Assembly: GCF_021018805.1 (NCBI RefSeq)
Contig: NC_086257.1
Coordinates: forward strand, 14,814,693 to 14,878,692
Source of the DNA: Prinia subflava
Lineage: Eukaryota > Chordata > Aves > Passeriformes > Cisticolidae
DNA: 64,000 nucleotides
Direction of reading: 5' to 3'
Shown here piece after piece: positions 12,599-25,900 of this stretch (the stretch's first letter is position 1; every line of letters begins with the position of its first letter). The notes below the pieces were generated by a model. That model worked only from the letters and a program-made list of their open reading frames with translations, was not told where the DNA came from and did not search any database. The translations under genes were made by a program, and so were the position numbers.

Positions 12599-14787
12599 GC
12601 TGGGTTGAATTTCCCTCCTGCTCTTTGACACTTCATGCCAGCAACAACAGAGCCATTGCACCTCTCAGATAAGGGGGCAAAAAAAATTTCTAAGGGGGAA
12701 ACATTACCCTCCTGGACTATTCAACAGGGCTGAAATGCAAGGCCCAGCTCCCCCATGCAACAGCAGAAAAGGAAAACACGATGAGCCTGGAGAAAAGCAT
12801 TTCTATCTCTCCATGGCCTGGGGTCAGGGAGTCTGTGTGTGTGAAATCTCCCAAGGAGACAGAGTTAAACAGGCTCACAAAATTCCACATAGCAACATGA
12901 GAGAGGACAAGGAAGGAGAAGAAAGGTAAATGCACTGAGGCTGCAGCTATTTTTTCAAGAGGATGGATATGGGGGAAATCCCATGGCAGTCCACAGGGAT
13001 GTTATTCCAGTGGAGTCTGAGCTCTGTCCTTCAGTCACCCAAGCTCAAATGCAACCAGCACAATTTGCTAGAGCAACACATTTTGGGATCCAGCAGCACA
13101 TCTGTGCTCATTCAGAGAGGCTGGGTGCCCTCAAGACCTCCACAGCCTGCCAGCTGGGCAGCAGCATCCTCCTCCCACTACCCAGATCCCTTCTTAAAAA
13201 CAAGGGCTGGGAATATCTGTGCTTGAAGGAAGAGGGCCTGTTTCTCAACAGAACAAATCCAATTATTTGTATTAGAGTGAATTTGCAGGGCTCTTACTGA
13301 CAAATTAAGCATTTTTTTACACATCTCAAAGCTTTGACTCAACAGATTGCTAATAAATTTATGTAGGTGGGGCCCTGGATGTTACTATGGTGGGAGGGAG
13401 GTGAGATTTTACTTTTTGCAACAGGACTAACCTGAGAAAAATTGTCGAGGAATTTGGACTCCTTACACTGCCATTTACTAGGCTTCTTTAAGTCTCTAAG
13501 GTTGAAGATTCTAAACCAGTCTCTAGTTTAGGATAGAAATATGAGTTTCTGGCTAATATACATGAAATCTGTATGCAGGCATCAATCATCAAATGCAGTG
13601 CATGAAAAATTGTAGTGCCTCCCCGATAATCAGGCATTAGAGAACTTATAAATGGCTGTCCCCTGAACTGAGTGCATTAGCAGAGGCTTCTGAAATCTGT
13701 GCCTCTGCTCCTCCAGCCACATTTAGAACAGCCTCTCCCCATCTCACACCACAGCAATGCATCTTAATATCTCTAAAGTGCTTAGAGATGCTGAGATGAA
13801 AGATAACAAATGAGTGCAAAGTATGGATTAATTCCCTGAGCTCAACAGTCAGTAGAGCTGATGGGGCTAAAAGTAACACATATCCATCACAAAAAAATGG
13901 GGTTCTGAGCCTATCTGAAATAGTAACTACTTAAGGAACAGTCCCCTTGGAACAAGTAATTTAGGAGCTGGTTGGTTGGGCACGTGGAGCCCCAGCAGGC
14001 AGGAAACAGAGAAATGCAATACACTACATGAAAAATAGTTGCTTTTCCAGAAGGTCTTCAACCTGTTCCTATAGAATTTGGTGGTGGGATTAGAACTCAT
14101 TTCAGTCAGAGCTGTTCACGTTTTAGCAACCACCACATAAAGAACATGACCAAACATAATTTAGAAAGCTATTTCCATTTCTGTTTGTTTTTATAAATTA
14201 TTAAAAATCCAGTTTAAATAGTGCAAAGAAAACTTTAAATTGAGCAAGATAAGTTTTGGCATCCTTCCAAGTAGAAGGCAAACCCCAAAATGTTACTCCA
14301 AATCCAACAGATGGGAGTTATTTTTCACTCTTTAAAATTTCATTCCTTTGCACTGAGATTAACTGTAATTAGCTCTTTATTTACATCTAAAACAAAAAGT
14401 AAAATGATAAGGAAAGGCAGCTATAACTACAACTCACAGGCAGAAAAAGGCCAAAAGAAAAAACCAACAACAATTCCCTCTGAGAAGAAAACGTCTTTCT
14501 TGCCAGGCAGAGTAATTGTTACAGATACACAGTTAAACAACTCCACGACATCCTGTCAGCACTAAGGATAAACATTTAAGTCACAGTATTGCAATTTTAC
14601 ACAGAAATCGATCAAATATCTAAGAATTTTCCTCAGAATACTGGAAAAAAGCTCACATCCCTTTAAATAAACAGCATCAGGCCTACGAGAGACAAGATAC
14701 TGCACTACACTTTTATTTCAGTAACACGAGCTATTAAACAAAACTGTAAGGAAAACAAACAAACAGCAAACCCAGCTTTTCCAGATA

Positions 14788-14819
14788 AGAGATGTATTAA
14801 AAGAGAGATGTATTAAAAC
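14788..14819. repeat. 16-bp direct tandem duplication
   Basis: Two adjacent copies of AGAGATGTATTAAAA(G/C) at period 16. This is a small local duplication in intronic AT-rich DNA. Confidence 0.85.
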
Positions 14820-17800
14820 TTACTCTTTTTTTTTTACTCTTTTTTTAAAGCCCTTTTCTGATTCCGATAAGACCCTGGCTCAGGAAGGCTGAGGAGGCTT
14901 CCCCAGTGTTTTGTGTGAGTGATTCCCGCTGTATCTCCGCGCTCAGCCCAGCGGAGCTGCCCGGGAGCTGCGGGGAGCGCGGCTCCATCCTCGGAGCGCG
15001 GCTGCACCCGGGAGCCGGCGCTGCAAGGGTTAAAGGGCCGAGCGAGCCCAGCCCGGCCCCAGCAGGCTGCCAGCAATGAAAAAGGAGGAGTGAGGGGGTT
15101 TGGTGCTCCTGAACCAGCTGGAAGCTCTGTCCCCGCAGCTCAGGGCTCCCAGCACGGCGATGGGGACCGTGCGCTGCCCAGGGGATGGGGATGCTCTGCG
15201 GGCACCCAGAGCTGCGGCTCTCGGTGGCCCTGCCCGGGTGGCATCTCCGAGCTGAGGCTCTCTGGCACCTTCCCAGAGCTCCCAGGAGAAGGAGCCACCT
15301 ACCACTTCCCCGGCTGAGCCCAGGATTCATGGAAATCTCTCATTGCCTGCTGCAAACAGAGCGTTTAACAGCCTCTTTTTGTTAACACATGTAAATGTAA
15401 AAAGACTCCATGAGAATCGGTGTAACTTCTTCATCTAAATATCAAGTCGACACATAACAAGACAGAGTAGAGGGAGGGAGAGAAGAGGGAGGGAGATCCA
15501 AACACCAGGGACCTTGAATCCTCTCACTGCAAAAGTTATGGACTGAAATAATTCTCATTTACTCATATGAGAAAGTGAAGCTCTCACTCTCTCACGCTCT
15601 CTCCTTCTCTTTCCCTAACGCTCTCAGATACTTCTATCTTTAGCCAATTATCCTTGCCGTAATTTTCTTTAAATTGTAATTGGATAATCATCCAGACTCA
15701 GGGGAAACCTGTGTCAGAGGAATTCCTGGAGATATATTCCCATTTAATGAAACTAAGAGTAGTTAAATTAACAAAGGACTGACTAAAGACATGATTCTTG
15801 ACTTGTAGTGAAGACACTGTTTTACAAGCAACTATTTTTAGAGACCCCTATAACAAAATACATGCAGTTATACACTCATTTTCTGCATTTTTTCTGTATT
15901 TTGTTTTCTGCAAAATCAGACCCTGAATTTATGAATATCACGTTCTGTGCATGTGTCTTATTGGGACCTCTGAGGCTGAACACAGTAAACACACTGGCCA
16001 AGATGGAAATTCCCTAGAGCTTAGGCACCATTTGAGGTAATTTCCCCAAACCAGTTCCCTTCCTGCACTCTGAGCTCATCTGGCTCTGTCGTGTGTGAAA
16101 GCCCCACACGGGCCAGCGCTAGCGTCAGATTAACCCTCTGCCTGGCAAAAGCACTGGCGTGGGGAGGAGAAATCCTAAAATACCTCCCCAGAGAAGAAGC
16201 TGCTCTACTCCAGTTCAGCAGTGAATCTCAGCTGCACGTTTTGCTGATGGAGGAGCAGAACAAAGCAGCTTCGAACCGTGGATGGCAGAGCCCCACCTGC
16301 CCAGGGCCCCGGGGCTCACGCAGGGTGTGGGGCAGGGTGAGCTCAAGCACGGCACACCTGGCAGGCAGCTCTGCCTCCTCCTGCCTTCACACCTGCCCCG
16401 CTTTGCCCCGGCAGAAAAGGCAGAGATGCTCCAGCTCCCACCTGCCAGGCACAGAGAATCCAGGCTCTGCTCGTGGGGGCACTGAAATCCATGAGCTGTG
16501 TCAAGAGAAAGAGAGGGGAGGAAGGAGGAGAGCAGAGCTGCACTGTAGAACGTTTTAGTTCCCAGATAATGTGGCGCTGTTCACAGATTTCAGCTTATAT
16601 AGGCTTTTCCCTATTTCTATTTTTATTCCCAAAGCAGTCCCCGTTACTGGATGATAAAAAAATACATGAATGCATTCACATGCTGATATAATCTTCCTAA
16701 ATGTCCACCTGGGTAATGCAACCTGTTCTCTGACAGCCAGGCTGGGGCACCTCCTTCCCACACCACCAGTCACAGGGGCTTTGTGGCAAGTTTTGTGCAA
16801 GTCAGAGTCTTGCTGAAATGGGAGGACGCTTGACAAGAGAGGGGACCCAGGACAGATGGGGAAAGAAATATGAATCATGAGCCTGCCAAAATAACCAACA
16901 GAGAAACCCAAACCTAAGTGAGAAGAAGGAATAAAATCTCAAATTTTGGCCTCTATTCTGAAGGAGTATAATTCTTCCTCCCTAGAGCTGGCATCTGATT
17001 CATGCAGGTCTTGAAGGAATAAAGCTGGGACAAAATCTTTCTGCCTCATTCTTCCTGAATGCTTATTTTAGACCTTAAAATTACAGCTCTGAGGCCAGCA
17101 GGGAGGCATTTTCCACACCTCCAAGTATCCAGGCACCATCCAGCCTGCTGCCACACCACTCTCCCTCCCCTCCTAAGTCTCTGTTATCTGTGTGTGCTTT
17201 GGGTAGCACTGCCTGACCCTGGGGATGAGGCTGCTGGAGCCAGAACAGGGCAGTGCTCATGCTCAAATGCAGAATACCTGCACAGACCAACAGAGTCTGG
17301 AAAGGGAGAGCCCACAAGTGTTCATACACAAGCTTTTCTTCCACACCCTGGAGGGATCAGAGGACCTTCTGGATTCTGGGGAGGCATGGACAGACATCAG
17401 CAAGCATCACATCATAGGCAGAGACTTTGAACTCAAGCTACGACCAGAGACATGGAGAGCAGTCCCAGGGCTGTGTGGGGGCAGCCCTGCCCTCTGCCTT
17501 GCACAGAGTCATGGGGTTAGAAACACAACCTCTCACCCCACAGCCCCTTCCTTCAGCTCCATGGGGCAGCTCCCACCTTCCCAGGTTAACATTTCCCAGC
17601 CACTGCAGTGCCCTGAAGCTTCCACCACCCCAAGTCTTCACTCTCCATGTCCCTCATTCCCTACATCCTTAACTGCTCCTCCAGACAAGGTGTTCCCAGC
17701 AACGACACCATGCCTGCTTCCAGGGAAGAAGAATATCTGGGTGTTGGAGTTTAATCCTCTCCACTTGCCTTCTCCTGCTCACCACAGGCAGGCAATGGAG

Positions 17801-18371
17801 ACAGAAAGCAGGACCCTTTCCAGCACCAAGCCTGCCCACCCAGAGCCTGTGGGCTGGAGTGATGCTCTCCATGAAAAAAAAGGAATGCCTTTCCTGCAAG
17901 GAATACAAGACAGCAAGTAAATCTTCCAGAGCTGCCAAAAGCAACCTGTTATAAATGACCCTCTAAGTTATGAGATATGGACTCTCCACAGTACAGTTAA
18001 TAAATAACACCTCACAGTCCTTCTAGGTATGGAAGCGTATGTTGGGTGACAGTTCTGCTTGCCCGAGAGGGGCACAGTTAAAAATGGAATGTCAGGAATA
18101 TTACACTTTTTAATTACAAAGGAGATAGGGTTTTTTAAAAATAAAAGGAGCTTTCTGCAATCTCCCAAATCCAGAAGTGAAAAGCCTTTCCTAGGACAAA
18201 AAACTGAATGCATGGAACAAAATGCATCATTTTATAAGATAAAAAAGACCTGTAAAGCAAACCAGAATTTTATCCAAGCATTATAACCAGCTATTCACAA
18301 AGCAGAGGTCAGGATGAAAAGAGAAGTGTGCATGTGAGAGGGCATTTACAATCCAGTTTACTGTTACATCC

Positions 18372-18450
18372 TAAGGCCCCAAGATCAGGATTCGGTTGTG
18401 CCAAGCACTGCACAGACACACTCCGAGAAACCAGCCCAGAGTGAGGAACA
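18372..18450 (+). repeat. Possible ancient amniote SINE relic
   Basis: The phrase GGCCCCAAGATCAGG, then GTGCCAAGCACTGCACAGAC and a nearby GAGAAACC, resembles the 3' part of an old SINE-like repeat found across birds and reptiles (the consensus I recall runs 'gtgctaggcgctgtacaaacac'). The match is from memory and partial. Confidence 0.35.
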
Positions 18451-19042
18451 AGCACTGCCACTGTAACAGGGGAAAGCGACATTGGCACAGAAAAGGGACA
18501 CCTGAAGCAGTGAAGCCCTGATGGTTTCCTTTTCCCCCTTCTTTCTCAGGAAACCATCCAGTTTCCCTTCAGATTACTCCCCCCCAAACTGCTTCACGTA
18601 AGGGGCAGCTGCCCCCAACACACACAGCAAAGGCCATCTTGCTGCCAGCATCTCATCGCTTCCAGTCGGTTTTCTTGGACACGTCTCTTCCACTTTATTT
18701 CCCTGCTGCAGCTCAAGCCTTCCTCTCCCCACTTCCACCTCAGAGACCCGTTTGACAGCCGAGAGCAGGTATCAGAGGCTCAAGGATTTGCAGTCCGGAT
18801 GAAAATTAAAGTTGCCTTTCTCAGCGCGGGTAACGCTCCAGCCAGGAGTCCCCAGATCCCCACGGTCCGCGGGAGCGAATTTCAGCAAATCCCTCCGCAT
18901 CTCGGGGACCGGGGGCACGGCCAGCCCGCCTGCAGGAGCGGCGGAGGCAAACCCGCGGTCCCGCACCTCTCCTGGGTGCCCGCACACCGAGGCATCGCCG
19001 AGGGACCCCGAGACCTGCGGGGGTCCCCGGCACCACCGCGCC

Positions 19043-19131
19043 CGGCCCCGCTCCGGCATCCCGGCCCCGCTCCGGCATCCCGGCCCCGCTCCGCTCCGCA
19101 TCCCGGCCCCGCTCGGCTCCCGCATCCCGGC
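19043..19131. repeat. GC-rich 18-19 bp tandem array, about four copies
   Basis: Repeats of CGGCCCCGCTCCGGCATCC with small variations sit in the left half of the CpG island, downstream of the probable IL1RAP first exon. They make the island's frames open on both strands. Confidence 0.8.
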
Positions 19132-19460
19132 CCGCACGCTCGCTCTCCCCGTGCCCACCTGTCCCCCTCGCCCGTGGGCGCCTGGCGCTGCTGCTCGGCT
19201 CTCCCGAACGGTTCCTCTTTTCTCTTTCCTATCTCCCCGGTGCCAGCCGAGGAGCGGGGGCCGCTGCCGGCCGCGCACCGCCGCCGCCCGGCTCCCCCCG
19301 CGCCGGGGCTGGAATCCGCCTCCTCCGACACAAACTTTCCCTTCCCGTGCCGGGAAGTTCACGGCCGGGGCGGGGCGGGACGGGCTCCCTGTCCCTTGTC
19401 CCTGCCCCCGCCTACAGGAACGCGGGCATCCCCCGCGCACCCCCACGCAGCGCGGCTCAC

Positions 19461-19590
19461 CTGAGGACGCGGGGAGCGCACAGCCGTGCCCGGCGCGCCG
19501 CGCTCTCCTCTCCTTCCTCCTCTTCTTCTTCCTCTTCTGCCTCCTCCTCTGCTTCCTCGCCGTGGTGCCCGATGCGCGCCCCCGGGCTCC
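19461..19590 (-). other. IL1RAP: Probable IL1RAP non-coding exon 1
   Basis: The minus strand carries a near-ideal 5' splice site, CCTCAG followed by gtgagc, at 19,461/19,460. The exon's upstream limit is not visible in sequence. I set it near 19,590, just below the GC boxes. The exon includes a 57-nt GA-rich tract (19,502-19,558). Joined to the exon at 2,813 it would give CCTCAGGATGA, placing A at -3 of the start codon. The assignment rests on splice consensus and position. Confidence 0.42.
19502..19558 (-). repeat. 57-nt polypurine tract in the putative 5' UTR
   Basis: On the transcript strand this is an almost uninterrupted GAGGAA-rich run. On the plus strand it reads as CT-rich. Such GA-rich runs can act as exonic splicing enhancers. 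As translation it only yields glutamate runs, which I do not treat as coding. Confidence 0.75.
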
Positions 19591-19960
19591 GCTCCGCCCC
19601 GCCCGCCCCTCTCCCGCGGCCGCGCTCCGCAGGCGCTGGGGCGGGCCCGGCGGGGCCGCGGCCCCGGGGCGGCGGGGCCGGGGCGGGCACGGCTCCGTCC
19701 CCCCGCGGCTGCCGGGTCGGGCCGGCAGAGGCGGGGTGCGAGGCGGGGTGCGCGGGGCCACGGCTCCCTCTTCTGGCCGGAGCCGTCCTGCCGGCGGGAG
19801 CTGCCGGCGGCCGAGGCATGTCCGGAGCCCCGGGAGCCGGCACGGAGCCCTTGGAGACTTTCTGGGCACTTTGTGGGTGGAGCGGGCTGGCACACGCAGC
19901 CCTGCCGCTGCCGCAGCCCTCGAGTGCTCTGCGGGCCGCCTGCCCCTGGGAAAGTGAAGT

Positions 19961-22900
19961 TTCCAGCTCTCCTCTCTGGTGTGCTGGGATTCTTTCCCAG
20001 GAATTCCCTCCCAGGTCTCCCTGGACATTCTGATGCCACCTGGTCCCAGAGAAGTGGCACCGTTTTTGCTCTGTCGCTGGCACAGATACAGCCTTGATGA
20101 GGCTGAAATTGCTGATGGGTGAGGAGTGGGCACCTGAAATAGACTGCAAGGGCAGTGCCAGGCAGTCTGAGGAGTGGAATAAAAATCTGCAGAGATTTGG
20201 GCCAGCACCTGCTCCTGGAGAATGTGGCCAGTGATTTTAAGTGCAGCCCCTATTACAGGAGTGTCCTTGCCCAGGAAAGCTCGTTGTCCTCTCAGGTTGG
20301 CCTGGAGTCTCTTCCATCCTGGCAGTGAGTAACTTGCCCTTATTGGTACTTTTATCACATCTTGGCAGGCTGACAGCAGTGAAATGGCTGGACACAAAGC
20401 CTGTAGTGCTAAGGAAACTCCTGTCTGCTCAAAGTGCTGCAGCACTTCTTAGCACTGTTGGCTACAACACCTGGACTGAGTTCAACACCTCAGTCGTTAT
20501 CCTCAGAAGGTGATTCCAGGATATCTAGGAGACCAAATTTCACTCCATCCCATGAAGCTCCTCTGCAACAAACCTGGGGTCCTGACACCATAGGCATTGA
20601 TATCCACCGTGTCCCCATCCCACTGCAAGGCTGCAGGAGCACTGCTGCACACAGGGCTGCTCTGAAAGGGGTCCCTGCCCTCTGCAGCCCCACCAGCTCT
20701 CCAAGGTGGGGACACCTAAAGCTCCCCCCCCCCCATCCTGAGGAAGAGGAGCTGCATCCTGGCTGTGCCCCTAGCTGGGAAGGAGCTGTGGTGGGAAGCC
20801 AGTGCTGTTCCTGCAGCTCCAGAAGGAAAACTTTTCCTCCTGTACCTCTCTCTCCTTCCCTTCCCAGGGTTCTGGCACAGCAAAATTAGGCAGAAAGTTT
20901 CTTATCTCAGCAGCTTTTGTGTCCTGGTGGTGAATGCCCTTGAAAATCTGCCTACTTGGCTTGTGCTTAGAATCAGCTCTACTCAAGCCATCTCTAACCC
21001 AATTCCATCCAAATATTAAAGCAACTTGTTAAGGCAGAGCTCTGTGATGACTAATTTACCCCACTCTGAGGGCAGATTAGTGTGGTTTTTGTTCCATATG
21101 ACCTGCACTGCTCCAGGATCCAATCTTGTCTGCAGCTACTTTAGGTATCTGTATAACTTGCCTGCAGTACTGCATATAGACAAAACTAGAATAGCAAGGG
21201 ACATTTTATGAGCTGTATTTTCCAACATACTTACTGATAAATTTGTGCTTAAAATGGTCTGTTGAAATACAACAGTCTACTTTTCTCATAGAGGATGAAA
21301 TAACAAAAGGGTTGCATATTTTAGTCATGATACTTAATCCAGCTGTGGGAGTAGCTCAGCTGGTGATTGTTACAAGAATTAAATAATATTAATAATAATA
21401 ATGATGATTCCTTGTTCTATGTAATATCTGCCATCCATAGATTCAGATCTGGGACAGGACATGTCATTATTCTTGTTTGGGAGGATCCAGGCACTGTTGC
21501 AATACTGGTAATGCAGGTTAATAGTCACCGACACACACCCTGGGAAATTCAGACTGTTCTGAGCTCCAAGGCTGCCACTGCAAATTAGGGTGTTTAGGCC
21601 AGGGTCATTAATTTTCTCTAATCTTGATCAAAAGCCAGAATTCAACTTTAGACTTCATTGAAAGGCTCATAAAATAAGATTCAAGACCAAATTTCCAGAG
21701 ACTGGTTAAAAGCTACAGCTGATAGCAAAGCCCCAAACACTGCTTATTGTGTTTTCACGGGAAGGGATTCAATCCCTTTTGTTTATGTATTAAAAGAATC
21801 AAAAGTTTCCCACTGTGAAATAAGGGTAATATTTCTCACTTGGGCTCAGTGTTATCATAATGATATTTTTGTATTGCTATTTTTTCTCCCATCCTCTTTC
21901 CACACTTGCACATGCTATTTCTGTGCAGGTTAAAATACAACGCAGTTACACCCTAGAGTGAATTATACTATGTTTTGAAGAACAAATCAGTAAATAGAAA
22001 ACATTTTTAAGCTCAAAAAGGCATGATTGTTCCACAATTTTTGGACAGGGAGCAAAGAGTAGCATTACTAAGTGAAGCCACGGGGGGGACTTACATAGCA
22101 GAGGAATGTGTTGGTGTTGAGCCAGGACACTGGAGTTCTGGCATTGCAACTGCTGTGAAAATATTCCACAGACCTCCAATAACAAGTGTCCAAAGGTCTT
22201 GTTTTGCTGCTGTTCTAGTCCCGTTGGTCAATTTAAAGTTACAAGCACAGGAGGATCCTGGATCACAGAGCCCAGTTCTGTACTGTGCCAGGAATAATGT
22301 TGTTTACGGTCCCTTCCATGAAAGGACCATGCTATGACTTTAAACAGTTTTGTGGGTTTGCCTGTTGCCCCTCTGTGAGATTCTCCCAGGCTGTCCCTGT
22401 CCCTGCTGGTCAGGAGCCTTTCCCCAGATGTTCTGGCACCAGCACTGGCTCTCATTTCAGGAGCTGTTTTGCTCTCTTCTCCTTACTCACGTATTTTTAT
22501 GGAGATGGTCCTTGTCTCCCTTTCTCGCTGAGCTACACAGGACTGGCTTTTCAATCTTCTTTCCTAAATGACTCTCAGTTCACCTCAGACCTCTTGCCTC
22601 CATCTGCTGTAGTTCAATTAATATCAAAGTTCATATGGATTACCAAGAGTGGTTAAAGTATTAAATGGGAGGAGGTCTCACTGATACTTCTTACACTGAC
22701 AGTAAAGTCCCCATTTCTCACTGAATATCTCACCTGGTAATCCCAAGATTGCTCTTACCTTTCTGCAAATAAGCTGTAATGGTGACCTCATATTTCTCCT
22801 CCATTTTTGCTTGCAATACTAAGTTCCCAACCTTGATCAGAAACTTGTTACTATTCCCTTGTCAGTTCCCAATTCCCTTGTTTTTGTCCCAAATCTCAGG

Positions 22901-25900
22901 CTGCACAGGGTTTTCTGATTTGTTTGTTCTTAGCCAGCATTTCTGATACTGGGAGATCAAGGTAGTTTCATAACCTCTAAAAGGCATGTTCTTGCTTGTT
23001 ACTCACACCCACCTAACCCATTTTTCCTCCTTCCTAGTTCAAGAAATAAGCCCTAGACTACATATAATTATAGTCTGTGTAGTTATAAATGAACGTGCCT
23101 TCTGTGTTTGACACCTGCCTTTTAACTGGCATTGAGAGGAGCACGCCTGATAACCTAAGATACAGGACATAGGGAAAACAGGAGAATGACAGATATTTCT
23201 GACATAGCAGCACATGGACCTCCCATCTGCTTCTGTCAAGGGAGCTGATGTTACCCACACATGGAGCTGAACATTTTCTGCTGAGACCATTTTGCAGCAA
23301 GGAACCTGTGCCTGGCTGAGCAGGCAGGCATGGCTTTCAGACAGGTATGAACTGCTTGTTCTCCAGAATGCACCAGGAGTCACAGCTGTATGTGTCAGGT
23401 GAGCCTGACTGACAGAGATTGTGTGTCCTCTGCTGTATTGACCATGTCCAAACCAGACCTTGGATCTCACTGCCCAGTGAGGCATTTTGTGTGAGCCTCT
23501 GCAAGAGCCCTGCACAATGAGGAAGGATTGGAAGCACAGCTTCGTTATGAGCTCGTCTGTGTTTATTCCTGAGGATGTAGCAAATAGCTTTTGTGCATGT
23601 TAATGTGCTAAATATCGTTAGTGTCTCTTCCCCTGTGTTACCACGGTGGTAGGACTGCTAATGCAAATGGTCCTTAAATGGAAACTTGACCTTACGTGAC
23701 TTGCATCCAAGTCCATTTCAATCTCTGTCACACGTGTTTTGATACAGCCTAAGGCCGGAGATATTTCCGGTCCTGTGAGTCTGTGTTTCATACAAACCAG
23801 AGCTATTTCAAAGCAGTTATGGAGAGGAATATCCTCTCATCCTGCTGAAGGCTTTGGCTTTTGGCAGGTGTCTGACCCACAAGTACGCACACATTGGACA
23901 CCGTTTGTGTTTAGGATGCCTGAACATCCTTTTGCACAGCGTATTTAAACACAACAAATTTGTATAAATTGCCTGTCTGTGGAGGTTGCAGGAACACTTA
24001 AACTGGGTTGGCATTTCTGTTGGGCAAGACCAGCATCTGTCTCAGTCTGTCTTTGAAGAAAGCCTCTAGCCTGGCTATTAATTAGGCTGCAGTTTACCTT
24101 GCTTGCTCAGTGACGCCAGTGAGAAGTGGCAGGCTGTCAGCAGATTAATAAAGCTAGATAGGCTGAATACAGCCTTGGCATCGAGGCAATTCTCTGCTGG
24201 TGGGTATTTCTACAGGGGGTGGTCTCTGGAGATGATTTCAAACTCCTGGCTTCTCTGGCTGATGGTTTGCTGACACCACTGCAGAAGGAAAAAGGCACTG
24301 AATTAACACATTGTCTTTCCTGGGTAAATGGAGCAAATTAAAAGGTCTTATAAAAACAAGAGAAGGCTTAATACAATGTATTTTTATCCTACCTGTTTGT
24401 AAGAGTTCCTCCTGTCTTGACATAGGTTTATACCGTTGTTTTGATGCTTTAATAATTTTTCAGCAGTCTTTTTTTCTAAACAGAACCCAGCTTCTCTGGA
24501 TAACTGTCTGATAATAAACTGCAATGGTTATGGAAAAAAGAGAGCATCAAGTGTGATAAATGAAAAAAAATCATTAGCATATTCCAAAATCTTATTATTA
24601 TAGTCAATAACAGTTTATTTTCCCCTAAAAGTGCAAGATCATTCTGCACAATGACTTTTAAAATCTTTGATTTCACTTCAGCAGTGATGAAGCAACATTA
24701 ACCTTTAGACTCTGAGTTTATCTGTGCATATGTTAAGGAATTCTTAACGAAAACAATTCTTTTGTGCAGCTCATAAAAAGAGTCACAAGCAACAGAAGAT
24801 TTTAGGAGCAAACTCGAAGAACTGCAGGAAACCTTACACAATCGCTGGCAAGGGCAGCTGCAGGTTAGCAAGACCTTGATGCAGGGAGATGCTGTTACTT
24901 GCCAAAATCGGGAATTCCTCTGTAACTGGCTGGCATGTTTTCACCAAAGGGCAGGACCCTCTGCTCCTGTTAATCAGCGCTGCTAATGGAGATGTGGCAG
25001 CTCACACTGGTGGAGGGTTTTGGCAACGCTGTTGCTCTGGTTGGGTGGAATACCCATCTGCACAGAGAGTGATTTCTGGCATCCTTGCAGCTCTTTTCCC
25101 AGGTCAGTGTATTTCCAGGCGTTTGAAAGTTCCTTTCTCTTAATAGCTGCTATCTATCCTTATAAAAATGAGGATAACAGATGAAGCAGAATGGCCAGTT
25201 TTGCGCTACCTCTATTGACCTCACTGGATTTACATTAGAGAGGATTTTGGTGCAATTAATTTACATTTGCACAATTACTAGGAACTGTAATTCCTCCCAC
25301 CCTGACTGCTATTGATTCCCAGGTGCCAGATCAGCGCAATGCAGCCCTGTGCCACTGCAAGGGTGCAAAAAATATTGTTAGCCTCCCAGGATGAAACAAG
25401 CCTGGACAAAGGTTTTTGAAGGAATGGGTGAGCCACGGGAATATTTCATTAGTTTTGTGGATGGTGTTCAGAGAACAGCTGTAAAGGCAAGCAGAGGAAG
25501 CATTCAATTTCTATGGAGAATGACGAAAAGCTGCTGCCTGCATGTGTGGGTAAAACCTCCAGCTCTCACAGGAATGTGGGCATCTTGAGGAAAACACCTC
25601 GCTTAGGGCAGTTAATTACTGCTGTGCAACTTGACAAAAAAAGACTGAATTAAATCAATGGAAATTGGATGGATATACAGGCAGCCTTACTCCACAAGAC
25701 ATGCTTATGGAAACTTCTTTTTTTCTGGAAGCAGATCTCCCACCTGCCTCTTCCTTATGAAATGAGAGATCTTAAAGATCACTGAAGAGGAGGGAATCAA
25801 GAGCAACGCATTTGTTAGCAAGTCATAAATTTGCAGGGAGAAAGCGCGGGGAGCAGAAAAAGAATGAACTCGAATTTCACAAGGGCGAGAGGCGCCCTGG

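Larger units (their letters stand above)
12599..18829 (-). other. IL1RAP intron 1, promoter-proximal part
   Basis: This is gene-free intronic sequence between the LTR and the CpG island. It contains a 16-bp direct repeat (14,788-14,819), a purine-rich GGGA tract at about 15,468-15,497, a CT-rich tract at about 15,578-15,615, a 231-codon open frame (17,225-17,920) that I do not accept as a gene, and a possible ancient SINE relic (about 18,372-18,450). No RNA gene was seen. Confidence 0.5.
18830..19960 (-). promoter_or_regulatory. IL1RAP: CpG-island promoter of IL1RAP
   Basis: A sharp block of very high GC with dense CpG, unlike the AT-richer flanks. It contains several Sp1-type GC boxes, for example a run of CCGCCCC/CGCCC at 19,594-19,609 and GGGGCGG motifs at about 19,638-19,690. 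No TATA box is evident, as expected for a broad CpG promoter. A perfect minus-strand donor at 19,461/19,460 marks transcription leftwards into IL1RAP. With GC boxes just upstream, initiation is likely near 19,580-19,600. Activity towards TMEM207 (plus strand) is possible but unsupported. Confidence 0.7.

Noticed and set aside
17225..17920. 231-codon plus-strand open frame in IL1RAP intron 1
   Set aside because: Composition is Ser/Pro/His-rich without domains or a codon-position bias that I can see, and no flanking promoter or splice signals. It is long for chance, so a protein search would be reasonable, but I cannot support a gene.
18772..20445. 557-codon minus-strand open frame through the CpG island
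   Set aside because: Several other frames on both strands are open in the same block because GC-rich DNA has few stop codons. It crosses the IL1RAP donor, includes low-complexity R, G, A, P and E runs, and has no domain.
21344..21372. tRNA A-box-like sequence (GGGAGTAGCTCAGCTGGT)
   Set aside because: No matching B box, anticodon arm or acceptor stem follows. At most it is a SINE head remnant.
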